From positions 1,764,618-1,828,617 of the forward strand of contig JALPQD010000232.1 in assembly GCA_023101885.1 (NCBI GenBank): a stretch of DNA of 64,000 nt, given 5' to 3'. The position numbers and the translations under genes are program-made. The notes under the pieces were generated by a model that was given only the letters and a program-made list of their open reading frames with translations, had not been told where the DNA came from and searched no databases. Within the stretch, counting starts at the first letter, position 1. Every line of letters starts with the position of its first letter. This document shows, piece by piece, positions 11,664-24,451 of the stretch. This DNA comes from Typhlomys cinereus (lineage: Eukaryota; Chordata; Mammalia; Rodentia; Platacanthomyidae).

Positions 11664-11863
11664 GAATTTGGTACAAAAGAAGTGGGGAGTTTATGATGAA
11701 TCTGGCTGGGTGGATTGTGTGGATTCTGAATGGTTTTCTTGGAGAAACTTTGAAGTGTTTGAAGCTTTTGAGTTTGTGGATTACAAATACCATTCTGTAG
11801 AGTTTAATGAGCCATTTTGGATAATGAAAATGCTAAGAAAGTCATGAATTGGTTGGGCTCAGT
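11664..11863 (+). mobile_element. ERVL internal fragment with degenerate tRNA-Leu primer site
   Basis: Directly after the LTR, GAATTTGGTACAAAAGAAGTGG resembles the ERVL primer-binding site TTGGTACCAGGAGTGG, complementary to tRNA-Leu. Noncoding leader-like sequence follows for roughly 200 bp and fades out. No gag or pol reading frame can be seen. The right edge is approximate. Confidence 0.55.
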
Positions 11864-14110
11864 TTGAGATGAGGGGAACAAGGACTTTGATAGAATTGAA
11901 CCACGTTCCCTTAAACTGTTTGATGGTGAATTTATCAGCAACCTTGCAGGTTAACTGCTACAGTGTTTCTTCCAGATCCTCCGTTCTTGAATCAGACACA
12001 TTCTCAGCCTGCTCTCAATCTCCAAGTCTTCACCTAACTGTGTTTAGGATCCTTCTCTTCAGAAAATATTCCCTTGTGTTTTATAAGATAAAAGTGTGAT
12101 TTCTTCCCTCAAAATGTTTAATATTCTTCTTTATTCAACTTAAAAAATACAGTCCACATTTTCCTAGTTACCAATGCTGGCCACCCATTCTCAAATAATT
12201 TTTATTGACAGTTGTCAATGAAAGACACATTATTGATGTTCTGAATTGGAAAGTTAATGATATTGCTTTTAGGAAAAAGATCTTTCCATATAATTCAAAT
12301 CTGCCTATGAACTCACCTTGCCCTTGCTTCAATCTGCCAAGTATTGGGATTATACCACATCTAAACTCTAAAGACGTTTCACTAAGGATGTATCTTACCT
12401 CTTACCAACATTTTGTACCATTGCTTACCTTTCATTACAATTGCCTTACATTTGTTGTGTAAACTCATTACCCTTCAGCAAATACTTTTATATACTTTAT
12501 ATCTCCATGTTGTTGAATGCTATCATGCAGAACTTGATTAGTTTTCTGTCCTCCATACATTTCAAATACATGGAAGTTCCTATGTCTCCAATGTACAACA
12601 ATTACAACTCCAAATTTTAGTTAAATAATAAAGACTTTTAACAACCTACTTCATATTTCAGCTGCATAGCTTTAAGTAACTGCATAACGTCTTAACTTTC
12701 TTGATAATTATCTTGCCCACAACTCAGTATAGGGATGGCATATAAGTATCATGATCAATAAACATCACTTCCTTAAAAGATAGTTGATGAGCACATCTGT
12801 CTTTCAGTTCATGCACACATACAATATGACTTGCAACATTTTATAAAAAAGTGAATTGGAATAGTTATTCAAATCCAATATAAATATTATCATTGGAGAG
12901 TAGCTGACTGAGGTAATATTGCAAGGCCTCACACATGAGACACTAGCTTTTCAGCAAGGTATACACTAGTCCACTGTGCAGCAACTAATGGATTCACATG
13001 AAGAAACAGTCTGCCACCCAGAATGAGGTCATTGCAGAAGAGATGATGATGGCATAATATTTCATTTTGAGTGAATGCTGAGAGATATTCATGACACTAA
13101 AATTTTAAGGTCTCTAAGGCTAAAGTTGATTCAAAAGTAGAAATCATAATGCAGTCCACCAAGACAAAAAGACTCTTTGCACAGAGGAAGCTATATGATG
13201 AGAAGGCAAGCAATGCTCAAACTACTCTTGGCATATTTTGAAAGAGGACATAAAAGAGATTTTTGGTGCTGTACTTTCTATTACTGTACTACACTACAAA
13301 ATAAGTATTATTTTGATATTTATTTTTGTTTTTTACATGATTATAACTGATGAGTTTTTACTGCTTTTTGAAATATCAAATATCATATAGATCATCAACA
13401 ACCTTAATTTTTCTTGATTGTTAAGATCATTTTGCATGGTTTTTGGCTTATTTCTTCATTTTTATGCTTGTTCATTACTCTGCAAAGAAGAGCGGGTGCA
13501 ATATCAATTCAGTTTCAGCAGTCCTTTGCACATGTCTTGTGCTATATGCTGGATGTTCTTTCTCAGCAACTTCCTTATACTGCTTAGAGTAAGGGCATCA
13601 GCAGATGGCAGAAAGGGAATTTTGCCAGTGGCTTTCAGACATCCTCCTGAGAATTACCCACTTCAGTGCCGTAGGCAGCTGTGATAATCAACAGCAGCTT
13701 CCAGCAGTATCTGGGCATCCTCCTGAGAATCTGCGATTTGGTGTTGCAGAGAGCTAAGTTTATTAGTAACAGTTTCCTGTAATCCTGGGATTTTTGGAAT
13801 TTCTCAAAGTCACAAGCAATCTTCTGACCTTTGCTTTACCATTCTTTTGAACATTTGTCTCTAGGTTCCTATAATAAATCACCTTGTATCTGTTATATAC
13901 CTAGTGATATCTGCTTTCCTGATTGCTCTCGACTGAGAATATTTGGAACTAAAAATACTTCATGGCTAAATGACCATCTACAGAAAAAAAATATTTCTGT
14001 TGGTTCTATCACCTAGAGAGAAATGAGTCAGGTGTGACTTTAGTGAAAAGTTTGATGGTGATTCTGGAAAAAAGTGTGACTAATATTTACTTAATTATCA
14101 GCTATAGGAC
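11864..14110. other. Unassigned intergenic DNA
   Basis: No gene or clear transposon recognised. A short motif (CATCCTCCTGAGAAT) occurs twice, near 13640 and 13718, inside a locally GC-richer stretch, but it does not extend into a tandem array. Confidence 0.45.
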
Positions 14111-14496
14111 TGTGATAGTTGATCTTGGGTGTCAACTTGACATACTTGGTATTAACTAAGATCAGCTGATACCACACCTGGAAGGGACTGAGACCACCTG
14201 AAGGGATTATACCCACCCTAGATCCCATAGAAACCTCCCAGTAATGGACCATATAAAAGGTACTACAGAATATAGGAAGAGGAGAGATATTTCCAGGAAT
14301 GCTCAAGTGATGTGGAGGTCTGTTGTGACTTAGACTGCTCGCCAGCCTCAGCCAGCCAGCCAACCATGCCATCTCCGCTGTAAAGGACTGAATCTATTCC
14401 CCTCTGGAACCATAAGTTGAATAAATCTCCTTTTCTCTCATAAGTTGTTTGACTTTGAGTGCTTTCTCACAGCAAGAGTAAAGAGTAACCATTGCA
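14111..14496 (+). mobile_element. ERVL-type LTR (MT2-like), with GGTACCA primer-site remnant after it
   Basis: It starts TGTGATAGTTGATCTTGGGTGTCAACTTGAC and shares the CCTAGATC...GAAACCTCCCAGTA block with the LTR at 11223-11663. GTTGAATAAATCTCC holds the polyadenylation signal, and it ends ACCATTGCA. The following GGTACCATGCC fits a decayed tRNA-Leu primer site, so part of an internal region may follow. Same strand and family group as the element 2.5 kb upstream, but diverged. Confidence 0.7.
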
Positions 14497-15849
14497 GGTA
14501 CCATGCCTGAAAAGCTGACTGAGGGCAAATGACTGGTAGAAAATAACAAGGGGACAATGAGTAAAGGACTTGTGGGAAGATGTTTACATTGAGGTTAATA
14601 ATGATCCTTCTCAGTTTAAGAGATGATCAGAAAGCTACCAAGGCTACAGCTAGACTGAAATAATATATATATTTTCTTGCATGGACTCTGCTGAATGGTA
14701 TTTCCCCCTCTAGGTAGGTGTTAACATGAAGCAATCTTGGACTTCGACCCTCTTATAACCTAGGAAGAATGTGTGTAACAGTTCAAAAATCCCATCCTAG
14801 ACTCAGGAACTAAAGAGTTCATTATTATGAGGATTATCCCAAAATAAAGTCTTAAATAACCTACTAGATCTTTAGAGAGCGGTATATTATAAGTGTTGTA
14901 GGTGAAGGTAAAGGACAAACTACTAAGTGCACTAAGAATACTTATGTGTGTGTGTGGGTAGTATTTAGCCCAAATCAAATGGAGGTCCCTGGTTCCTAAG
15001 ATGTCCTTATGATTACCTGCTTCAAACTCATTGGTCAGCCCAGATGGATTTTCGTGTTATTGCACCAAATCTCTATTTGGGGTGAATCTCTGTTTGGGGT
15101 GAATTTCTATTTGGAGTGAATCTCTATTTGGGGTGAACAGATGTTGGTGTAGCATCTTCATAGGAAAAGTATCACAAAACATCTCTGGACTGATGAAAAT
15201 CTGAGCCAAAATTTGATTCTTAAAAGTTGCAAGTTAAATTTCACACTTTGATCAATCATTCATTTTAGTCAGATGCTAGAGGGCACTGACCACATACAGA
15301 TCAAGATGCAATCAGAAACAGACGCTATGTTGAGTAAAGGAAAAGGAACAGAAAGCAGACAGTTAGGTGTTGACAAAAGACCATGAAATCAGTGGGGTTG
15401 CTAATACCCATTCTCACTTACATGTAGTGCTTGTGAAGTGCTCTTTCCTCTCATCACCACTGTTTCTGGGGCAGCAACTGAACAAGACTTTATAGCAGGT
15501 TGCCCAGCCTTTGTTATGGAACTCTGCCAATTACACTTAAACTTATGAAGTGTACTTGGAAGCACAGCACAAATGTGTACAACAACAAAATAAAGGAAAT
15601 TGACTAATACTCTGTGACTTGGGGTTAAGCCTTAACTCGTAATGGGATTATGTACTATGTACAATGTTCTTGAGTCTAACTTTTCTGATAACTACAATGA
15701 AAAAACTTACACAGACTAAGATAGCAAATGTTAACTTTGCAATATTAGGTCAAAGAAGTATTACTGGATTAATAAACATTTAAATGTTGATCTTTAAGAA
15801 TTGAGTTTTTTCGAATAAGGATCACAGAGCACTAATCACTTGCCTGGTG
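14497..15849. other. Unassigned intergenic DNA with one minisatellite
   Basis: Apart from the four-copy 17-bp tandem repeat at 15070-15137 I recognise nothing. The first 100-200 bp may be ERVL internal sequence. Confidence 0.45.
15070..15137. repeat. 17-bp minisatellite, four units
   Basis: The unit TCTCTATTTGGGGTGAA begins at 15070, 15087, 15104 and 15121. Units 1 and 4 are identical; units 2 and 3 differ by one and two bases. Confidence 0.95.
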
Positions 15850-16641
15850 AATAGCATTTGCCCAGTTTGCCTGCATGTTGCTGATAAATTCACAATATGT
15901 CTTCTGTGAAGAAAGAGTTTTATTCTGGTTTATATGTTGGGTAATATTTCCCAGTCCAGTTTGTCAGGATAGCTCATGGCAATATCAGTGACTGAGGGAA
16001 CTGGCCAACCACATGCACAAGATTGCTGAGAGAGAGAGGCAAACCTCCCTTGACAGATACATGTCTGTGAGAGTACACTGAAGAATGCCAACTTCTTTAC
16101 CTAGCCTGATTCATCTTAATCCACCCGCTCAGGAGTAGTCCCAGACTCATAGTTTGAATGTGAGATATCTCCTACAGATTCATGTTATTTGAATCTTTAC
16201 TTGATGTTTGGGAAGGTTGTGGCAACTTTAGGAGGTAGAGTCTTGCTTGGGAAAAGCATGTCATAGGGGGAGGCTCTAAAGTTGGTAAGACACCCCCCCC
16301 ACTTACCCCACATATGCTCTTGCTGTTTTGCTGCTAGCCTCTCAGACTCCAGTGTGTCTGTGGTGACTTGAGCCTCCTTTAGCTTCAATCAGCCACTTAT
16401 GCCTTTCCACTACAATGGAACCATAAGCCAACTAAATCTCCCTTTTCTCTGATTTAAGTTGTTTGAGTCTGAGTGTCGCAGCAGCACAATGAGTAACTTT
16501 GACACCTACCCATCATGGTGTGGGTCTTCCCCATAAATTAGATAATAAGCTCCTGTGGTTGATTTAAGGACTACCTTATCAATTCTTCACATGTGTCCAA
16601 AGCTCAACTTGCAGTTGTCAAGTTGACATGTATCTATCACA
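15850..16641 (-). mobile_element. ERVL/MaLR-like LTR, interrupted by a second LTR
   Basis: Two halves (about 15850-16147 and 16504-16641) match in order the uninterrupted copies at 26673-27106 and 28573-28965: TTTGCCTGCATG, GAGTTTTATT, GGATTGCTGAGAGAG, GCTCAGG, then AATTAGATAAT, and CAGTTGTCAAGTTGACA at the right edge. Read on the minus strand it starts TGTGATAGATACATGTCAACTTGAC. A plus-strand MaLR LTR sits between the halves. Confidence 0.75.
16148..16503 (+). mobile_element. MaLR LTR (MT/ORR1/MLT1-like) nested in an older LTR
   Basis: It begins near TAGTTTGAATGTGAGATATCTCC and continues GTTTGGGAAGGTTGTGG...TTTAGGAGGTAGAG, ...GGAACCATAAGCCAACTAAATCTCC and ...CAGCACAATGAGTAAC. This is the layout of ERVL-MaLR LTRs. 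Because it splits another LTR it was inserted later. Edges are approximate, and I could not fix a target duplication. Confidence 0.7.
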
Positions 16642-18168
16642 GCCCCAAACTATTTACTTCATCATCCTGCCCAAAAATATTTTTAAATTAATTTAATAGA
16701 TCTTCAGCATTTTCTCTTTGCACATAATTTTAATGACTCCATCTGCAATCTGAAAGAAATAAAATCCGATCTTAGATTAGCAACAAACACTAATTGGTTA
16801 TAGTTTCTTATTCCACCATAGTACTTACCTTTTTCTTTTTTAACCTTTTGTTTAACTTATACTGGAATATTGGCCTAATGTTAGATGGATTAATGTGTAC
16901 TTAAAGAGCTTTCAGCATAAATTCCACCTTATACTGTGTTAGTATGGTTTCTACCTGTGCTTCTGTGGTCACAATCACTTATTTACTTAAGGTATTTATT
17001 TTGCTACATATGTGAATAAATTTAGAATTGGACTAGATGCACATAAAAAAATCCTCTATATATCTTAGCAAGGATATGAAAACTTAAGTTTTAATATGAA
17101 ACAAACCCAGATTGGTCTTAGATTGTTTACTGTCCTTATTTTCTACCATTTACCCTGTAAAAATCTCAAGGTGAAGACAGATAAAGATCTCCAGTATTTT
17201 TACCCAGTTTCAAAGTAGCTAAAGGTAGAAGTTTATATTTCAATAGTGCCTCCTTTTCAGAAGTCATTCTAGATGCTACAACCAACTTTCTTTAGTCATG
17301 TGGCAGGAAATAGGTTTCCACAACAGAGTAAGGGTTCTATCACAATGCATGGAAGATAGAAGATAACTTTGGTTGTATAATTTATAGACTCTGCCTTGAA
17401 AACAAATCTACTTTCTTCTTAACAGCTGTAGTCACTTTATCACACTGATTTAAGTTTGTATTCTTAGTTTGCATTCTTAGCACCTATAATATGATCTCAA
17501 TACTTGAATTAATAATGAATGAATGAATAATGAATGAACAACAACATTCTTTTTTGTAAAATGACATTTGACCAGACAACCAAAATTCTGGAATGGCACT
17601 GACATTCTATCAGAACTATTTGTGTGAGAAGTCCTAATGAAGACGTAAGTGATTTTTATTTGGGAATACTCCTTTAAAAGAAATGAAGTTGAACACTGCT
17701 GACTTCATTTCTATAGAGATCAATAAAGGCACATTCTTGTGTACAAATTTAAGTTTAGTTTTATCAAATACTGAGTATACTTCCTAATTATCTTTGCTGT
17801 GTAATAATCCTTCAGCTATACATTATAGGAATAATATATACAGATATATAAAGGAGCCCAGGTTTGTTAAAGCACACTTAAGGATTTGCTTTTACCACAT
17901 ACACAAAATTCATCATCCTTTCATGTGTAGTTTAAAATGTTTATATATTATGAACCACAGCATCCTGCTTTAAAAATGTTGGGCAAAAAAGTCTTCATGA
18001 ATCTTTAAAACCCATTTTGGTAAACTAATGAAATATCAAGGGATGCTCCTGTAGTTCTCATTTGCTATAAGTAGTTCCTCAGTAACAAGTCACAAAACAG
18101 AGAAACACCTTGCTGCAAAATACACCATCACAACCAAAGCCATGTTTAAAATCTTTACCTCTCTGTGG

Positions 18169-18246
18169 TCTGTCTGTCTGTCTGTCTATCTGTCTGTCTG
18201 TCTGCCTGCCTATCTGTCCATCTATCTGTCTATCTACCTATCTATC
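18169..18246. repeat. (TCTG/TCTA)n tetranucleotide array
   Basis: About 19 tetranucleotide units, mixing TCTG, TCTA, CCTG and TCCA variants, followed by AT-rich DNA. Confidence 0.95.
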
Positions 18247-20901
18247 TTATATCATTTATTACCTTACAAAACATTAAAAATAATAAAGATAAAAAAGAAA
18301 AGTTTTAAAAAAGAAACGACTCACATGGCTTGTAAATATACTAATTGTTATAAAACTTTAATTTTAATGTATAGATAACAGAAATAAATCAAGATCAGGG
18401 AAGCCAAAACAATAATAAACCCACAATCTATCAATTAGGTAATTAAATGAATTGTTGCTTGGGATATCCTACTCTCTTTCTAGAAGTACTATTAGTTTGG
18501 TTCTATGATTTTTTTAAAACATGGAGGAAAACTCATCCATGTAAGGATCTAATTGAACATCTATCAGGACAATTCTGTTTGTAGAGAAATAAGATTGCCC
18601 TTTGATGGCTGTATGATACGACCACCATAGAATAGAAATGTTCTGAAAATGAAAACATACACACAGGCAGAGAGAGGGTATGGGGGAGACTTTGTGGGTC
18701 ACGGAAGCATAGAAACAGATCAATGTTTCTTCAAGTTCATGTCTTCAAACTGTTAGTCAGTTACTATTTCAAGGGGTTATAGATAATTGCCTATGGACAA
18801 GGACTGAATTAGACAATGTTTTACAAGTTTTGGAAACAATTAGCTAAACACTGCTGTCACTGGAATGATTGAAGTTTATAACACTTAATTTGCATCTTCA
18901 GTTAGTAAGAAAAGAGGCAAACGAGTAAGATTTCCTGAACTTGGATGACAGTTTGGGCTGAAGCCACATTTTCACTTCACTCCTTTTCTGAACAGAGGAA
19001 GATACAGTCCCAGCTGTTGAAAGATCAGGACAAGGAGTTTTGGCTTAATGAGGCCAAATGTTTATATATTACTTTTGACACAAAAGTCAAAAGTAGAGTA
19101 GATAGAGCAATCAGTAGGCCTAATTTACTTCTTGCAATTCTTTGGTTTCATTCTTCTTATATGATTTTGAACCCATGCATCTAGAAAGCACAACAGCTCC
19201 AAGTCAGTACAGCCTCTGGTGTACAGTGAAATGTGAGATGAGTCAAAACACACTGTTTATTTGGTGTAGTCATTAAACTTTGGGATTTACTTGAAATTTC
19301 AGCCTCACTTCTAGCTGAGTTAATTTTTGGAGAATATCTACAAACACTTTGTTACTTCAGAAAACTGCTGTTAAACTAGGCTCCTAGGCTCTCAGGTCAT
19401 TTAATTTTAGTGCTATTTTGTGTCGCTGGGACATAGAATATAATTTAACATTATGTTACCCCCTGTAAGGAACTGTGTATTCAGGTATGTGCATTTCCTT
19501 TTCACAATTAAAACTGTGATGTGTGTCATTCACAGTCCACTGGTTTGCCTCTGATGGCTTTACTTTTCTGGAGTACTATCATGGTACCAGGCTACATTTC
19601 ATAACATCACTGTCTTCTCCCTCTGGACCTGTGACAGTTTCTCTTTTCTCACGTGCTATTTCTTAACCTAATCTAGTATTTTTGTGGAATATCTGCAATG
19701 ATTTTTCTCATGTGCTTATTTAACTGAGTTATATCATCTTTTTTTTTGTATGTGTGCTAATCTATGTAATCTTTTTTGGGGGGGTGGGGGTAGATGTAGT
19801 TACTATTATCAAGGAGGTACCTTGAAGTAAAAATTAGCTTTAGTCACATGTGTGGGATACCATCTATTCAGGTTAACATCTTAAGAGTAATAACAGATTC
19901 TCCACAGCAAGAATTCTGCTAGAAGAGGTCAAGGTCATCAACTGTTATCTAAATTCTCTGTTTACTGATAGGTTACATGGGTCTTAGACTTGCTAGAAAC
20001 ACATCTACACAAACACAAATGCAGATACACACATACATACACGCATGTACACAAACACACACACACACAATCTTCTAAGGATTATTTCAACATCTCACTT
20101 TTTCATGTATATCATATATAAATCAATTTACACCTCAATCAAGCATATATTTTATCACAATTGCTCAAAGACTTATTTCAACATATAAAACCACTCATTT
20201 TTAATTTTTCTTTTCTCAGCGGGGGCTAGAATTACTTGTTTGGGGAATTGGAGTTTGGCTGTTACTATCACATTTAGGACACCTCTAGTGGGTAATCTTT
20301 TTTTTTTTAAATAGTGGATAATCTTAACAATGAAATTTACCACCAATGAGGGCATCTATGATCCACTGTGCAGGCTCCTGGTTTCACATTTCCCCTGCCC
20401 CTGGTATCACACATGGAGCATGTCCCTTCCATATGGTGCTGGAGGCGGCGATGCTATTTCTTGATGGGAACATCTGAAAACTCATTTGTCAGACTCCTCC
20501 ATTTATTTATTTAATTAGCTACTAATATTGGTAATAGCTTATGCATACCTATATCACATTTCATGTAGTAATGCATTGCCTGTCTTGTGGCTTATTTTGT
20601 CCCAGGTGCAGGCAGGAGGTGTCTTTCTATGCTCATTTAAATGAGGAACTTGGGAGTAATAGATTGCAACTTGAATTCAGTTCTGACTACTGCATCACAC
20701 TGTTCCATAAAAATGTCAATCATTGTTCTCTGTCAGACATCCACATAGCATATAATGAGGGACCATCATCTCTCTCTGGTCCATCAGAAATGGCAAGAAA
20801 AGCTGTGAGTCATAAACAAACTTCCAGAATGACATATAATTTAAATAAATACATTGACCACAAAAGCTTTTTCAGTTTTCACACACATACATGCACCATA
20901 T

Positions 20902-20928
20902 TGTGTGTGTGTGTGTGTGTGTGTGTGT
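20902..20928. repeat. (TG)n microsatellite
   Basis: About 13 TG units, with a short CA-rich patch just upstream (20880-20897). Confidence 0.95.
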
Positions 20929-22413
20929 ACACACTGCTTCTTTGTATAAGTTTTCCTGACTTAAATTCAGATATAAAGTTTTAAATAATATATAAAATAA
21001 AACCTTTTATAGCTACTGTATTTTAATTCTTCATACTACCAATTAAGAAAATTTGCCCTAAAGTATGAATGCTTCTCTCCAATTCTTTACACATCATCAT
21101 TAATAAGATAATAGGGCAGAAAAATTAGTAGGGAGTTCATTTGATTTTTTTTTCCCTCCCTAAAGGCTGGCTTTAGTGAGAACATTTATCTACGTTTCAA
21201 TTCCAACACATACAGAATGATAAATGAACTCTGCTGAATAAAGGACATGACATTGCTCTGCCTCAGATTTCTATTTTCTTTCATCAGAATATTCTGCCTC
21301 ACAAAGTTCATAGCTCAGTGCTCGTCCCCTTATAAGGAATAGATAAATGAACTCCAATACTCTAAAGAACTCAAGTTCAGGGCATGACTCAAAACAGGCA
21401 AAAAGAAGCCACATGCGAGGCACAAGGCCAGCCAGAAGGCCGCTTTACTGTTTTCCTTTCTATCTGGTTTGTTTGCTCTGGTTCATTCTACACAGAAAGC
21501 GCCAGAGCAAAGCTATTTCACGTTGCTTTGATGGCTAGATACAATGACTTCAGGACCAGAGACAGCGAAAAGATATCTGCCCTGAAGTCCAAAGCTGAAT
21601 CTGAGAGAAAACACATTACCCTTCACTGCTTCCTCGCAGATCTGTCTGCACTCTCTTGTATGGTATTTGAAGAATAGGCTTCTTATCCAGACAACCTCTT
21701 GTATGATCCCGCATAGCAATGGCTCTAACCCTGTTGGGTGACAAATGCTGAATTGATGTTCCCAGGGGAAGTGCTTGAGTCAAAAAGGGAAAAAAAGTAC
21801 TTGCATTCTTTACAGTTGCCATGAGAAAAGTCGATTTATTGTCACTGGTTACTTTTTGAACTTGAGGAACGTGGTAACTAAATCCCTCATTTTATGTTAG
21901 AGATGAACACATAGCTAAGAGGGCAAAGCGAGAAAAAAATCAAATTTATAGACAAGAGACTATGAACGGCACTGACCTTCAGTGTTCAAGCAGTACAGAG
22001 TGAGAAGCATTGCAGACAACGTGTGCACAATTTGATTTTTGGCTATTACAAACTATAGTGTCTTCTGAATAGGATAATGACACACTAAACATTACACAGT
22101 GCTAGTGTTAGAAGTAAACACAACAATTACTAGTGGACATTTGCCAATACTATGGAATGAGACAAAAAGAAATCAGCAGTACTCTCTGATTTCCAGGACA
22201 TAAAAAAGATTAAATAAAAACATTTTATTTTACAAATATTAATGAAGATAGGTTTTTAAAATATAGTAATAAGCATATATTTTTTAAAAAACAAATCATT
22301 CAAGGCAAAGAGAATAAAATACAGGACCTCTCTTGTAATTATTGAAAAGTATTTGGCCAGTAAAAAAAAGGGAACTTTTCACAAGAGAGCATGATGCTAA
22401 GAATGCTAGTAAT

Positions 22414-22682
22414 AGAAAACACAAACAGGGGCTGGAGAGGTGGCTCAGGGGTTAAGCTTCTGCCTTGCAGGCGGGAGGTCCTGAGTTTGGATCCTAGACC
22501 CCACGTATAGACGCAGGGCGGAAACGGGGTGGCCTGCATTTCTGGTCCTGGTAGGGAGGAGCCAGGAGGAGGTGGAGGCAGTCCATGGTGATTCCCGAAT
22601 TTGCCCGTGGTTCTACACACACACACACACACACATGCACAATTGAATAATAAAAAAATTTTAAAAAAAGAAAACACAAACA
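22414..22682 (+). mobile_element. Young B2-like SINE with 14-bp TSD
   Basis: The body is 22428-22668, flanked by AGAAAACACAAACA at 22414-22427 and 22669-22682. The head, tRNA promoter boxes and body match the SINE at 4146, with an internal deletion around GGAGCC/AGGAGG near 22560. The tail is a short (CA)n, ATGCACAATTGAATAATAA, then A's. Confidence 0.93.
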
Positions 22683-23024
22683 AACTTTGGAGAAATGTAG
22701 TAGAACACTGTAGTGTCTATAAAAGGTAACCATGTGCCAAGGTGGGAAAAAAGCAGCTTTGTGTACTTAATATTTTATTTTCCTGTTTCTTTATAATTCA
22801 TACTTAGTAATCTATCTATCCTTGGTGTGTTGGGAGGGGCATTTGACAAGGCAATCAACTTACATTACTCTGTGAAACCTCATGAATATATTACAAAGCC
22901 AAACAGTGTAATAAAACCATAGCTCTGATTACTTTTGGTCATTTAAAATTTTCCACAGAGCTCTCAGTCAAGAGAACATGGGTTCAAAATGACAAGTAAT
23001 TTACTGTTTAAAAAAATACCCAGT
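22683..23024. other. Unassigned intergenic DNA
   Basis: About 340 bp of AT-rich sequence with nothing recognised. Confidence 0.5.
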
Positions 23025-23220
23025 GCTCAGATGGCTCAGTTAGTAAAATACTTGATAAGTGAGTATGAGAACATTAGTTCAGTCTTCAAAACCAAGGCCA
23101 TGTGGTAGCACCTGCTGGTAACTAGCATGGGGTATCAGGGTGATTCATGTGGCTGATCAGCCAACTAAGCCTTCTTTGTAAGTTCCAGGAAAGTGTGAGA
23201 CCCTGTTTCAAAAGGAGGTG
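23025..23220 (+). mobile_element. Old B4/RSINE1-like SINE
   Basis: Head GCTCAGATGGCTCAGTTAGTAAAATACTTG, then a B1-like segment (GGCCATGTGGTAGCACCTGCTGG) and GTGTGAGACCCTGTTTCAAAA. This tRNA-head plus 7SL-like body is the B4/RSINE1 layout. Diverged. Confidence 0.6.
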
Positions 23221-23535
23221 GCACTAGATTGGTGAGATGGCTCACTAATTAGAGTGTTTGAGGATACACCCATTTGTAATTCGAGCCCTGAAAGGTGGGA
23301 GTCTGGGAATCCTCGGAGTAAACTGACTAGCTGGACTAGCCCTGAATTTAATTAGAGACTTAGGTTCACAGTAATATGGTTGAAGAATGATTGATGATGA
23401 ATCCCAGGATCACCTTTGAGCCTCCACACCACATAAACTCCTATACATGCAACTAAATACATGTGTGCTACAGACATGCAATTACACATAAACACATGTG
23501 ATTACCCTATACACACATATACATTAAAAAATGAG
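23221..23535 (+). mobile_element. Second old B4/RSINE1-like SINE, head-to-tail with the previous
   Basis: A new tRNA-like head (GGTGAGATGGCTCACTAATTAG) begins directly after the A-rich end of the previous unit. The 3' part reads ACCTTTGAGCCTCCACACCACATAAAC, then CA-rich and A-rich sequence, as in RSINE1 tails. Confidence 0.55.
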
Positions 23536-24430
23536 TCCCACACTCATTCAGATGACACTCAGAAATAGTAGTCATACTCTGGTCTCCGTAAACACATGTT
23601 CATACACATATGACATATCAATTACCTATCGGAACCTTCCTCATCCATAACATACGCAATGAGGAGGTACCATCATAGTCACATTTTGTGTTGCTGTAAT
23701 TAACAGGGACAGAATACAAACTATGGCAATGCTGAGATACAATACATTCAGGTACGGGGAAATTACTCATGAGGGCATCAGCTGAGCTTCTCCCTGTATA
23801 GCGCTATCCACTGGCAATGCTGAGTTTTAGAAAATCAAACAGCGATGGTCCTTGAAAATTAAGTAAATAACACATTTCAGACCTATGTATTCAAGGTTAC
23901 CAAAAAAGCTTAAGGATGATGACAATGAATAGGCTGAGTTGCAAAAGTAAGCCATTTAATGTCTATTACTGTGTGAGTTTTTAAAGACAGACTTCTAAGG
24001 AATCTTTATCAGTCACATAAAATCAAATTAAAACAAGACAATACACAATCTAAACAGTCAGTATTACTATACAGGGAAAAATTTGATCTTTTACAAAAGT
24101 GACAGCTTATTCAGTGCATCATGATTTGTCTTTTATGAATGAATTATGTACCAAGTTTAGAGACCTGAGGGGTAGTTTAGGAAGAAGCCCACTGAAATAG
24201 ATAACTCTCAGTTAAACCACTGAGTGTGCTCAGGGTTACAGCTGAAGAACAACAGACATGTCGCAACTGGTTAATAAGAGTTTAAGTTACAACATTACTT
24301 CCTGAGAAAAATAAAAGTGACTTGCTGCAGGGTCCATTATGTACATGTGATGGTGTCAGAGTTGAGATAAGGCATATTTCTATTTTTTTGTAAATCTGTT
24401 CCCAAAAAGCATGGTAAAATAAACAACAGC
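23536..24430. other. Unassigned DNA downstream of GBE1
   Basis: No gene or transposon recognised. This is the intergenic stretch just beyond the candidate GBE1 polyadenylation site. Confidence 0.45.
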
Positions 24431-24451
24431 AAAGACAATTTCACAATTTTT

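Larger units (their letters stand above)
16642..22413. other. Unassigned intergenic DNA with microsatellites
   Basis: No protein-coding exon or RNA gene recognised. It contains a TCTG/TCTA tetranucleotide array (18169-18246), a CA-rich patch (about 19985-20069), a (TG)n run (20902-20928) and a less AT-rich block at about 21380-21830 that stands out from its surroundings. Confidence 0.5.

Noticed and set aside
15070..15137. CRISPR-like repeats
   Set aside because: Units are 17 bp and contiguous without spacers; the genome is mammalian.
20541..20984. A 147-codon plus-strand frame
   Set aside because: Includes a TG microsatellite at its end and lacks recognisable domains or splice sites; chance open frame.
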